Origin: CAXSEF01 sp050955025
GTDB taxonomy: Bacteria > Pseudomonadota > Alphaproteobacteria > Acetobacterales > Acetobacteraceae
NCBI GenBank assembly: GCA_050955025.1
Contig: JBPBQX010000005.1
Coordinates: 1-22,892 of the forward strand
Reading direction: 5' to 3'
Length of the DNA stretch: 22,892 nt
The position numbers and the translations under genes are program-made. Numbering within the stretch: the stretch's first letter is position 1; each line of letters begins with the position of its first letter. Below, one piece after another: positions 1-7,029 of the stretch. The notes under the pieces are model-generated. The model saw nothing but the letters and a program-made list of their open reading frames with translations, was not told where the DNA came from and searched no databases.

Positions 1-1180
1 CGGCGATGCGGGCGGCGGCGTCGCGCTTGCAGGCGAACATCGGCAGGGGGTCGTCGGCGTGGACGAGCATGCCGGTCTCGACCTCGAACACCAGCAGGCG
101 GCCGTCGGGCAGCACGGCGCAGTCCAGACCGAAGTAGTCCAGGCCGATGCGGGCGGGGATGGCGCGCAGGGCGGCGCGCGCGGGGGCGGGGAGGTGCGCG
201 TCCAGGTCGGACAGCATCGCGGCCTCCTCGGCGCGGCGGGCGGGGTGGCGGTCCATTCCGGCGTTGTAGTACCAGACGGCCCAGCGGTCGTGGACCGCGA
301 GGTGGACGGGCATCGGCACGCCGTCGACGAACACCACGCGGAGCTTGCGGTAGAGGCCGTCGGGCCCGCTGAAGTCGTGGAACGGGGTGGCCTGGAGCGG
401 GCCGTCGGCGGCGGCGAGCAGGCGGGCGAGGGCGGCCTCGGTGTCGACGCGCTCCAGGCCGCGGCCGGCGTGGGAGCGGGCCGGGCGCAGGAGCAGCGGC
501 AGGGCCAGGCCACGCGCGGCGCGCCAGGCGGGGGAGGCCAGCTCGGCGGGGGTGGCGGCGTGCGGCGTCGGCACCACGGCGCCGGGGAGGCCGGCGAGCA
601 GGGCGGCGGCGCCGGTGCGCGAGGTGGCGGCGATGGCGTCGCCGCGGTTGATCGCGGGGCGGCCCAGGGCGCGGACCAGGGCGTCGGCGGCGGCTAGGGC
701 CCGGGCGTGGCGGTCGTCCTCGGCGATGGCGACGAAGGCGCAGTCGAAGGAGGGGACGTGGCCGGCGGTGGCGGCCAGGGGGTCGGCGAGGATCGCGTCA
801 GGATTGCGCAGCCAGAGCGTGTGCAGCTCGGTCTCGCTGTCGAGCAGGGGGCCGAGCGGGAGGTTGGCCTGGAAGTCGCCGGGCACGGCGAGGGCGAGCA
901 CGCGACGTCGGGGCGGGGCGGAGGCGGCGCGGGTGGTGAGGGGGTGCACGCGCAGGGCGGCGTCGAGGTGGTCCAGGGCGGCGTCGCGGTCGCCGAGCGC
1001 CTGGCACACTTCCCAGAGCAGGAAGCGGGCGTCCTGGCGGGTGGCCGGGTCGAACAGGGCGCCTTCCAGGTGCGTGCGGGCGGCGGGCCAGTCGCGGCGC
1101 GCGGCGCAGTCCAGCGCCTGCGGGAGCGGCGGGGGCGCCGGCGGGGAAGGCGGCCAGGGGGCGGGGAACGCGGTGTTCAT
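1..1180 (-). CDS. TPR-like / ATP-grasp (RimK/glutathione synthetase-type) protein, 3' end outside window
   Basis: An open minus-strand frame runs from an ATG at 1180 through position 1 with no stop, so 393 residues are visible and the C-terminus is missing. Residues 20-90 are a short helical region with paired Ala/Asp-rich repeats resembling a TPR (RDWPAARTHLEGAL, GDRDAALDHLDAAL). Residues about 170-393 look like an ATP-grasp fold: the LLLRPARSHAGRGLE segment (229-243), YRKLRVVFVDGVPMPVHLA (277-295), and the terminal LDYFGLDCAVLPDGRLLVFEVET stretch (347-369), where the metal-binding acids normally lie. The usual E-x-N ligand pair reads E-V-E here. The family joins a carboxylate to an amine or thiol using ATP; the substrate cannot be told. 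It is divergent from the ialB-like gene, with 125 nt between starts. No clear ribosome-binding site is seen before the ATG. The frame is confident; the function is inferred from fold motifs only. Confidence 0.75.
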   Translation of the reverse strand, partial: MNTAFPAPWPPSPPAPPPLPQALDCAARRDWPAARTHLEGALFDPATRQDARFLLWEVCQALGDRDAALDHLDAALRVHPLTTRAASAPPRRRVLALAVPGDFQANLPLGPLLDSETELHTLWLRNPDAILADPLAATAGHVPSFDCAFVAIAEDDRHARALAAADALVRALGRPAINRGDAIAATSRTGAAALLAGLPGAVVPTPHAATPAELASPAWRAARGLALPLLLRPARSHAGRGLERVDTEAALARLLAAADGPLQATPFHDFSGPDGLYRKLRVVFVDGVPMPVHLAVHDRWAVWYYNAGMDRHPARRAEEAAMLSDLDAHLPAPARAALRAIPARIGLDYFGLDCAVLPDGRLLVFEVETGMLVHADDPLPMFACKRDAAARIA

Positions 1181-1305
1181 GCGGGGCTCGGGCCTGCGTT
1201 GCCCGGGTGATCCTGGGGCCGCGGGGTTGCGCGATGGTGAACGGCGGGCGCGAACGCCGGCCGCGCTGCTTGTCGCTGGGGGTGGGGCACCGTATCTGTG
1301 CGGCC

Positions 1306-1890
1306 ATGCGCTCCCGTGTCCTGTTCCTGCTGCCGCCCGTCCTTGGCCTGCTGGCCGTCGCGATGCCGTTGCGCGCGGAGCAGGCCCGCGCGCCGGCGCG
1401 CCTGGAGCGGCACGCTGCGGAGCGGGTCGCGGGGCACGGCCATGCGTCCGGAGGGCCGACGTCGATGGGCAAGTTCGAGGACTGGCAGGCGGCGACGCAC
1501 GACGAGGGCGGGCAGACCACCTGCTACGCCTTCGTGCGCGCCAGCCCGGCGGGGTCCGCGGTGCCCGGGCGCGGCGACGTGGTGCTGACGGTGACGGACC
1601 GGCCGGGCACGGCGCGCGACGCGGTGGCGGTCAGCATGGGCTACGCGCTCGCGGCCACGGCGGCGGTGACGATGCAGGTCGATGCGGCCAAGGTCGCGTT
1701 CTACACGGACGGCAAGCGCAACGCCTTTGCCCGCGACGGCCATGCGGCGATCGCGGCGATGGCGCACGGCGCGCGCGCGGTGGTGCATGCGCCCGGGCCG
1801 CACGGCGCGGAGGTCGCCGACAGCTTCAGCCTGCGCGGCTTCAGCGCCGCCTACGCCGCGGTGACCAAGTCGTGCCCGGCCCGGACGTGA
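1306..1890 (+). CDS. Invasion-associated locus B (IalB) family exported protein
   Basis: The product has 194 residues. The ATG at 1306 is chosen because it opens directly into a signal peptide (MRSRVLFLLPPVLGLLAVAM, cleavage likely near ALA/RAE at about 20-25); an in-frame ATG at 1234 would put 24 polar residues before it. The mature part contains GKFEDWQAAT (55-64), followed by a Cys in TTCYAF (C73), and a second Cys five residues from the end (C190). This spacing is typical of IalB-family proteins, which are periplasmic or surface proteins named after a Bartonella invasion locus but widespread in non-pathogenic alphaproteobacteria, where their role is unknown. The stop codon TGA (1888-1890) overlaps the GTG start of rlmN, so the two genes are probably translationally coupled. 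The family assignment is moderately secure; no function is inferred. Confidence 0.8.
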   Translation: MRSRVLFLLPPVLGLLAVAMPLRAEQARAPARLERHAAERVAGHGHASGGPTSMGKFEDWQAATHDEGGQTTCYAFVRASPAGSAVPGRGDVVLTVTDRPGTARDAVAVSMGYALAATAAVTMQVDAAKVAFYTDGKRNAFARDGHAAIAAMAHGARAVVHAPGPHGAEVADSFSLRGFSAAYAAVTKSCPART

Positions 1891-3122
1891 CCGCAGGCCC
1901 GTCCCTCGGCGTTCCCGTGAGCGTTCCGGGGCGCGCGGCATCGGGCGTCGGAGGGGATTCCGGCGTCGGGGGGCTGAGCGGGGACGAGCAGGCGCGCATC
2001 CTGGCCAAGGCGGCGGTGTTCGCGCCGCCTTCGGGCGTGCTGGCGGATGGGCGGCGCGAGCTGGTGGGGCTTTCGCGCGAGGCGCTGGTCGCGGCGCTGG
2101 CCGAGGTGGGCGAGAAGCCGTTCCGGGCCAAGCAGGTGTGGCACTGGATCTACCACCAGGGCGTCACCGATTTCGCGCGCATGAGCACGGTGGCGCGGCC
2201 GATGCAGGAGAAGCTCGCCGAGCGGTTCGTGATCGGGCGGCCGGAGGCGGCCGTGGTGCAGACCAGCGAGGACGAGACCCGCAAGTGGCTGTTCCGGTTC
2301 AGGGATGGGCAGGAGGCGGAGACCGTCTACATCCCGGACCGGGTGCAGGATCGTGGCGCGGTGTGCCTGTCGTCGCAGGTGGGCTGCACGCTGTCGTGCC
2401 GGTTCTGCCACACCGGGACACAGCGGCTGACGCGCAACCTGGGGCCTGCGGAGATCGTGGGGCAGTTCATGGCGGCGCGCGACAGCTACGCGGAGTGGCC
2501 GAGCCCGAAGGGGGACACGCCGCGGCTGCTGTCCACGATCGTGCTGATGGGCATGGGCGAGCCCCTCTACAACTACGAGAACGTGGCGGCGGCGATGCGG
2601 ATCGTCATGGACGGCGAGGGCATCGGGCTGTCGCGTCGGCGGATCACGCTGTCGACGTCGGGGGTGGTGCCGATGATGGACCGGTGCGGGGACGAGCTGG
2701 GGGTGAACCTGGCGGTGTCGCTGCACGCGGTGACGGACGAGCTGCGCGACGAGATCGTGCCGCTGAACCGGAAATACCCGATTTCCGAGCTGATCGCGGC
2801 GTGCCGGCGGTATCCGGCGGCGTCGAACGCGCGGCGGATCACGTTCGAGTACGTGATGCTGAAGGGCGTGAACGACAGCGAGGCGGAGGCACGCGAGCTG
2901 GTGCGGCTGATCGCGGGCATCCCGGCGAAGGTGAACCTGATCCCGTTCAATCCGTGGCCGGGCAGCGCCTACGAGCCGAGCACGCGGGCGCAGCTCGACC
3001 GGTTCTCGCGCATCGTCATGGATGCGGGGTTCGCCAGCCCGGTGCGGGCGCCGCGGGGGCAGGACATCCTGGCGGCGTGCGGGCAGCTGCGGACGGAGAG
3101 CCGGCGGGAACGCGCGGCCTGA
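1887..3122 (+). CDS. rlmN: 23S rRNA (A2503-C2)/tRNA (A37-C2) methyltransferase RlmN
   Basis: RlmN is a radical-SAM enzyme that methylates C2 of A2503 in 23S rRNA and of A37 in some tRNAs, supporting decoding fidelity. With the GTG at 1887 the product is 411 residues. The [4Fe-4S]/SAM cysteines are C167, C171 and C174 in GCTLSCRFC. The two methyl-transfer cysteines (E. coli C118 and C355) correspond to C160 in AVCLSS and C398 in ILAACGQL. The SAM-binding GMGEPLYN lies at 222-229. The start is uncertain: GTG 1887 overlaps the ialB-like stop (GTGA), but in-frame GTGs at 1917 and 2016 are also possible and no strong Shine-Dalgarno marks any of them. The first 50 residues are low-complexity and Gly/Pro-rich. 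The reading frame stays open far upstream, but that part is antisense to the ATP-grasp gene and not credible. Confidence 0.95.
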   Translation: MTAGPSLGVPVSVPGRAASGVGGDSGVGGLSGDEQARILAKAAVFAPPSGVLADGRRELVGLSREALVAALAEVGEKPFRAKQVWHWIYHQGVTDFARMSTVARPMQEKLAERFVIGRPEAAVVQTSEDETRKWLFRFRDGQEAETVYIPDRVQDRGAVCLSSQVGCTLSCRFCHTGTQRLTRNLGPAEIVGQFMAARDSYAEWPSPKGDTPRLLSTIVLMGMGEPLYNYENVAAAMRIVMDGEGIGLSRRRITLSTSGVVPMMDRCGDELGVNLAVSLHAVTDELRDEIVPLNRKYPISELIAACRRYPAASNARRITFEYVMLKGVNDSEAEARELVRLIAGIPAKVNLIPFNPWPGSAYEPSTRAQLDRFSRIVMDAGFASPVRAPRGQDILAACGQLRTESRRERAA

Positions 3123-3458
3123 GCGTCGTTCGCGGGGCGGGCGTGCGGACTTCCTGACGAGCGGGCCCGGTGTCCTGCGGGGCAGGACAAAGTGGCGGTT
3201 CGGGCACGCTGGTGTTGCGACAGGGACACGGTTTTGTCCTACGGGACAGGACAGATCCGTCCTGCCGGGCATTACATTTGATGGCTTTTTTGTGGCGGCG
3301 TCCTGCGCGGCAGGACAAGGCGGACGGCCTGGTGCCTGTTTCGTGGGCAGATTTCGGCGCTGATTTGGTGGTCGGGGTTGCCGGGGTCGGGCCGGCAAGG
3401 CACGCGGCTCCGTCTCCGGGCCTCGTTCAAGGCTCGGCTGGAGAGGCCTTTGCTGGAG
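3123..3458. other. 336-nt gap between convergent genes: phased dyads plus a degenerate repeat
   Basis: No convincing gene lies here. The first half holds three hyphenated palindromes, described separately. A short A/T-rich stretch follows at about 3271-3295 (attacatttgatgg, then a T run). The last part (about 3395-3458) is the degenerate right half of a structured repeat, copy A1, whose other half runs into the 3' end of the minus-strand hydrolase gene. Confidence 0.7.
3171..3317. repeat. Three 19-nt dyads (TGTCCTGC-N3-GCAGGACA type) at exact 64-bp intervals
   Basis: Dyad 1 (3171-3189) is a perfect palindrome with 8-bp arms TGTCCTGC/GCAGGACA around GGG. Dyad 2 (3235-3253) keeps the outer six bases TGTCCT/AGGACA and the GGG centre but has inner mismatches. 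Dyad 3 (3299-3317) has 7 of 8 arm bases paired around GCG. Centres fall at 3180, 3244 and 3308, 64 bp apart each time, about six helical turns, so all three face the same side of the helix. A further GTCCTGC half-site sits at 3259-3265. The DNA between dyads is not repeated. They lie beyond the 3' ends of two convergent genes, so a classical promoter operator is unlikely. Candidates are protein-binding sites or serial RNA hairpins. Confidence 0.75.
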
Positions 3459-3520
3459 TCATGGGATCAAAGGGTCCTCGGACCCTTTGCGGGTTTGGGC
3501 AGAGCCCATGCTGGCTTCCT
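3395..3520 (-). repeat. Structured intergenic repeat, family A, copy A1 (right half degenerate)
   Basis: Read on the minus strand, this begins with agcatgggctctgccca (hairpin 1), then caaagggtccgaggaccctttg as hairpin 2, then gatccc. This is the same order as in the better-preserved copies. The second half (3395-3455) keeps only gagcctt, a gaggc stem and the terminal ccttgc. The stop codon of the hydrolase gene (3459-3461) lies within it. Confidence 0.7.
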
Positions 3521-4574
3521 GCGGGCACGCGGCCGGCGGGTCGGGCGCGATGGTGAAACGGAGCAGGCAGGCGCCGAAGCGGGCGGCGAACTCCGGGTCG
3601 AGGCCGGCGCCGTGGCCGTGGAGGCCGGGCGGGCGGTCGATGAGGAGGACGGCGCCGAGGGTGGGGCGCAGGGCGGCGAGGCGGCGGGCGCGGCTGTCCT
3701 CGTCGGCGGCGAAGGGGTCGTCGGCGAACTGGGCGACGGCGAGGCGGGTCGTGGAGGGGGCGGCGGCGCGGACCAGGCGGCGGAGCTCGTCGTCCTGGGA
3801 GCCGAGGTTGGCGCCGGCGGCGCTGCCTTGGGCGGCGGGGGAGAGGGCGACCACGGCGTCGGCGAGGCCCGGGGTGTCGAGGGTCTGCAGGGCGTTCCAG
3901 GCGCCGCGGGACTGGCCGGCGGCGACGATCCGCCGGTAGCCGAGGCGGCGGAGCAGGGCGAGGCTGTCGCGCATCCAGCCGGCGGCGCGGTCGCGGTCGT
4001 CGGCGGCGGGCTCGCGGTCGAGGCGGACCACGTCGAAGCCGGCGGCGTTGAAGGGGCGGAGCAGGGGCGGGGGCTGGAGGCCACGGCTGTCCTGGCCGGA
4101 GGTGCGGCCGTGCGCCCAGAGCACCACGCCGGCGGCCTCGGCGGGGCCGTGCCAGAGGAAGCGGGGGTCGGGGGCGAGGGCGTAGTTCCAGGTGTCGCGC
4201 AGCGTGGCGGGGGGCGTGGCGGGGGCGGACTCGTGGCCGGGGGCGACCACGGAAAGGCCGTCGGCCCACAGGGCGCAGGGCGCGGGAGGCGAGGTGTCGC
4301 GGGGCGTGGGGGTGCCGGCGCGAGGCGGGGCGGCGGGCGCGGCGTGGGCGCAGGCGGCGAGGGCGGCGTCGCGGGCCTGCGCGGGGGTGGAGCCCGTGCC
4401 GCGGGCGGCGCGGCCGTCGGGGGCGAGCGCGAAGGCGCGGGGGAGGTTGTCGGCCAGGAAGCGGGCGTACTCGGCGCGGGCGGCAGGCGAGAGCGCGGGC
4501 GGGGGGGACAGGATCGCGTCGGCGGCCGCGTGCGCGGGGAGCGGAGCGGCGAGGAAAGCGAAGGCAGCAAGCAA
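3459..4574 (-). CDS. Exported alpha/beta-hydrolase-like protein with repeat-derived ends
   Basis: Up to 371 residues from the only plausible in-frame start, TTG at 4574. The first residues form a signal-peptide core (LAAFAFLAAPLPAHA, cleavage near residue 16) but lack the usual basic N-region. An N-terminal domain (about 30-115) has two cysteines (C75, C100) and an AFALAPDGRAARGT stretch reminiscent of DUF4189-like secreted domains. A hydrolase-like domain follows: AHGRTSGQD (154-162), nucleophile elbow AAGQSRGAWN (218-227, S222), possible acid D285/D286 and histidine H319/H321. Substrate unknown. The start region and the last 18 residues (354-371) are encoded by structured repeats A2 and A1. 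Native ends may therefore have been lost, or the gene may be read through from repeat DNA. It is downstream of, and in the same direction as, the SH3b gene. Confidence 0.7.
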   Translation of the reverse strand: MLAAFAFLAAPLPAHAAADAILSPPPALSPAARAEYARFLADNLPRAFALAPDGRAARGTGSTPAQARDAALAACAHAAPAAPPRAGTPTPRDTSPPAPCALWADGLSVVAPGHESAPATPPATLRDTWNYALAPDPRFLWHGPAEAAGVVLWAHGRTSGQDSRGLQPPPLLRPFNAAGFDVVRLDREPAADDRDRAAGWMRDSLALLRRLGYRRIVAAGQSRGAWNALQTLDTPGLADAVVALSPAAQGSAAGANLGSQDDELRRLVRAAAPSTTRLAVAQFADDPFAADEDSRARRLAALRPTLGAVLLIDRPPGLHGHGAGLDPEFAARFGACLLRFTIAPDPPAACPQEASMGSAQTRKGSEDPLIP

Positions 4575-4694
4575 GGCCGGGCTCTGCCCGGACCCGCCAA
4601 AGGCCTGGAGGCCTTTGGGAACCCATGACTTAAGAAAGGGATTCCAAAGGCGAGCCTTTGGCGGAGTTCGAGGCAGGGCCTCGACCTTGCTTTC
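4570..4694 (+). repeat. Structured intergenic repeat, family A, copy A2 (full length)
   Basis: The terminal inverted repeat is agcaagg...ccttgct. There are four consecutive hairpins: ccgggc/gcccgg, ccaaaggcc/ggcctttgg, ccaaaggc/gcctttgg and cgaggc/gcctcg. The spacer holds cttaag. It sits between two minus-strand genes, and its left end supplies the TTG proposed as start of the hydrolase gene. Confidence 0.85.
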
Positions 4695-4711
4695 GGGGCG
4701 GGGCGTCGGCG

Positions 4712-5479
4712 TCAGTGGATCGCGACCGAGGAGGCGGGGACGTAGCCGGCGCCCACCGTGGAGCGGACCAGGACCCAGTTCACGCCGCCGGCCTCGGCCT
4801 CGCGCACCACGACCACGGCGGTGCCGTGCGCCAGGAAGCCCACGATGTGGCTCTCGGGCGCGGGGTCGGCGCGCACGGCGATGTCGTGGGACAGGACGCT
4901 GCCGAGGCGCTCGCCGTCGGCCATCGCGGGGGCGCCGGGCGCGACCAGCGGCGGGCGCGACGGCTGCATGGTCGCCGTGATCGGTCCCGCGGCGCCGTCG
5001 TCGGCGGGCACCGAGCCGGGCATGTGGTCGAGGACCACGATCGCCAGCAGGCCCACGGCCAGGGCAGTGGCGGCGAACATCGCGATGCGCTCGCCGCGGC
5101 GGTGCACCTGGGCGGCGAGCTGGGCGGACTCGGCGCGGCTGGCGCGGTTCTGCAGGTGGGCGTTCTGCTGCAGGGCGGAGCGGGCCATCTGCTCGGAGGC
5201 GCGCTGGGCGTGGCGGACCAGGTCGAGCTCGCGCATCAGCTCGACCTCGTGGGCCGAGCGCGCGGGGGGCGGAGGCGCGGGCGGGGCCTGCGGCGGGCGG
5301 CGGATGCGGGTCGCGACGTCGGTCAGCGTGAGGCGGTGCTGGCCGAGGTGCTCCAGCAGCTTGCGGCGCGCGGTGTCGGCCTCGTTGGCCTGGCCGGAGC
5401 CGAGCATGGGCAGGAGCTTGCCGAAGCGGTCCAGGAAGGCGGGGTCGGCGAAAGGGTCCGGGTCTTGCAAGGTGGCCAT
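4712..5479 (-). CDS. Membrane-anchored SH3b-domain protein
   Basis: The product has 255 residues, starting at ATG 5479 with GGAAG upstream. Residues 14-60 form a small helical domain (FLDRFGKLLPMLGSGQANEAD, then RKLLEHLGQHRLTLTDVATRI), vaguely like the N-terminal part of DUF2786 proteins. A proline-rich hinge (62-73) follows. Residues about 77-130 are a charged, probably coiled-coil segment. There is one transmembrane helix at about 133-151 (AMFAATALAVGLLAIVVL) and a C-terminal SH3b domain at about 192-253 (AVRADPAPESHIVGFLAHGT, then WVLVRS and GAGYVPASSV). By the positive-inside rule (HRRGER precedes the helix) the SH3b domain faces the periplasm, where such domains often bind peptidoglycan. 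Role unknown. The gene is divergent from argG with a 230-nt gap. The coding frame and architecture are secure; the function is not. Confidence 0.8.
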   Translation of the reverse strand: MATLQDPDPFADPAFLDRFGKLLPMLGSGQANEADTARRKLLEHLGQHRLTLTDVATRIRRPPQAPPAPPPPARSAHEVELMRELDLVRHAQRASEQMARSALQQNAHLQNRASRAESAQLAAQVHRRGERIAMFAATALAVGLLAIVVLDHMPGSVPADDGAAGPITATMQPSRPPLVAPGAPAMADGERLGSVLSHDIAVRADPAPESHIVGFLAHGTAVVVVREAEAGGVNWVLVRSTVGAGYVPASSVAIH

Positions 5480-5709
5480 CGCCAGGGTGTGCTTCCAATG
5501 GTGCGGCGCCCGTCCGGGGCGCGCTGCCCGGGGCCGGGCCGTCCGGCGTCGGGGCCTCAGCGCGGCTCGGGCCGGGCGGTTCCGGGCGGGGCGGGGCGAC
5601 GGGCCGGTTCGCACCGTCGCGCCGGCCGTCCGGCCGTCGGGGCGCGCCGCGGCCTTGTCGGGGTTTGCCCGGCTTGATACCCCGTTGAGCCTGTCCGAGG
5701 AGTTAACCC

Positions 5710-7005
5710 ATGCCAGCCCCCATCGTGAAGCCACACCGCGTCGATGCCCCCTCCGACCGTGCCGGCGGCGGCGGCGCAGGGCGCGGGCGGGTGGGCAAGG
5801 TGGTGCTGGCCTATTCCGGCGGGCTCGACACCAGCGTGATCCTGCGCTGGCTGCAGACCACCTACGGCTGCGAGGTCGTGACCTTCACCGCCGACCTGGG
5901 GCAGGGCGAGGAGCTGGAGCCGGCGCGGCGCAAGGCCGAGATGATGGGGATCAAGGAGATCTTCGTCGAGGACCTGCGCGAGGAGTTCACCCGCGACTTC
6001 GTGTTCCCGATGTTTCGGGCCAACGCGCTCTACGAGGGCCAGTACCTGCTGGGCACGTCGATCGCGCGGCCGCTGATCGCCAAGCGCCAGATCGAGATCG
6101 CCGAGATGGTGGGCGCCGACGCCGTCGCGCACGGGGCGACGGGCAAGGGCAACGACCAGGTGCGCTTCGAGGTCGCCTACTACGCGCTCAAGCCGGACGT
6201 GAAGGTGATCGCGCCGTGGCGGGAGTGGGACCTCACCAGCCGCACCAAGCTGATCGAGTTCGCAGAGACGCACCAGATCCCGATCGCCAAGGACAAGCGC
6301 GGCGAGGCGCCGTTCAGCGTGGATGCGAACCTGCTGCACTCGTCGTCGGAGGGAAAGCTGCTGGAGGACCCGGCGGACGAGCCGGACGAGGCGGTCTACC
6401 AGCGCACGCTGAGCCCGGAGGAGGCGCCGGACAAGGCGACGGTGATCGAGGTCGGGTTCGAGCGCGGGGACGCGGTGTCGGTCGACGGGGTGGCGCTGTC
6501 GCCGGCGACGCTGCTGGCAAGGCTCAACGAGCTGGGGCGGGCGAACGGAATCGGGCGGCTCGACCTCGTGGAGAACCGGTTCGTGGGGATGAAGTCGCGG
6601 GGGGTGTACGAGACGCCCGGGGGCACGATCCTGATGGCGGCGCACCGCGGGATCGAGTCGATCACGCTGGACCGCGAGGCGGCGCACCTGAAGGACGAGC
6701 TGATGCCGCGCTACGCGACGCTCGTGTACAACGGATTCTGGTTCTCGCCGGAGCGGCGGATGCTGCAGGCGGCGATCGACGAGAGCCAGCGCTCCGTGAC
6801 CGGGGCGGTCAGGCTCAAGCTCTACAAGGGCAATGCGACGGTGATCGGGCGGACCAGCCCGAACAGCCTGTATTCCATGAAGCACGTCACCTTCGAGGAC
6901 GACCAGGGCGCGTACGACCAGGTCGACGCCGGGGGGTTCATCAAGCTGCAGGCGCTCAGGCTGCGGCTGGGCGCGATGGCGGGGCGCAGGGGCGGCGCGC
7001 TGTAG
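5710..7005 (+). CDS. argG: Argininosuccinate synthase
   Basis: ArgG condenses citrulline and aspartate using ATP to form argininosuccinate, the penultimate step of arginine synthesis, in the cytoplasm. The product has 431 residues; the family is usually about 400-445. The ATP-pyrophosphatase P-loop AYSGGLDTS is at 34-42. Other typical blocks are EGQYLLGTSIARPLIAK, AHGATGKGNDQVRFE, APWREWD and MKSRGVYETPGGTIL. The ATG at 5710 is preceded by a strong Shine-Dalgarno GAGGAG (5697-5702, 7-nt spacer). This start gives a 28-residue Gly/Arg-rich leader before the conserved GKVVLAYSGG. The next gene, an unknown membrane protein, begins 25 nt after the stop. The assignment is very confident. Confidence 0.97.
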   Translation: MPAPIVKPHRVDAPSDRAGGGGAGRGRVGKVVLAYSGGLDTSVILRWLQTTYGCEVVTFTADLGQGEELEPARRKAEMMGIKEIFVEDLREEFTRDFVFPMFRANALYEGQYLLGTSIARPLIAKRQIEIAEMVGADAVAHGATGKGNDQVRFEVAYYALKPDVKVIAPWREWDLTSRTKLIEFAETHQIPIAKDKRGEAPFSVDANLLHSSSEGKLLEDPADEPDEAVYQRTLSPEEAPDKATVIEVGFERGDAVSVDGVALSPATLLARLNELGRANGIGRLDLVENRFVGMKSRGVYETPGGTILMAAHRGIESITLDREAAHLKDELMPRYATLVYNGFWFSPERRMLQAAIDESQRSVTGAVRLKLYKGNATVIGRTSPNSLYSMKHVTFEDDQGAYDQVDAGGFIKLQALRLRLGAMAGRRGGAL

Positions 7006-7029
7006 CGGCACGGCGCGGCGGCGCAGGGC

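Noticed and set aside
387..1886. Long upstream extension of the rlmN reading frame (about 500 extra residues)
   Set aside because: It is Arg/Ala/Ser-rich and antisense to the ATP-grasp gene and out of frame with the ialB-like gene. RlmN homology begins only after about 1950.
3171..3317. The phased dyads as a CRISPR array
   Set aside because: Repeats are only 19 nt with internal mismatches, there are only three units, the 45-nt spacing differs from common spacer sizes, and no cas genes are present.
1851..3398. 515-codon open frame antisense to rlmN
   Set aside because: The translation is Arg/His/Pro-rich with no domain features; rlmN on the other strand has every catalytic residue.
5480..5709. 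Riboswitch or arginine operator upstream of argG
   Set aside because: The gap is GC-rich with several short inverted repeats, but no recognisable aptamer or ARG-box was seen. Only a weak promoter-like cttgatac stretch lies near 5673-5680.
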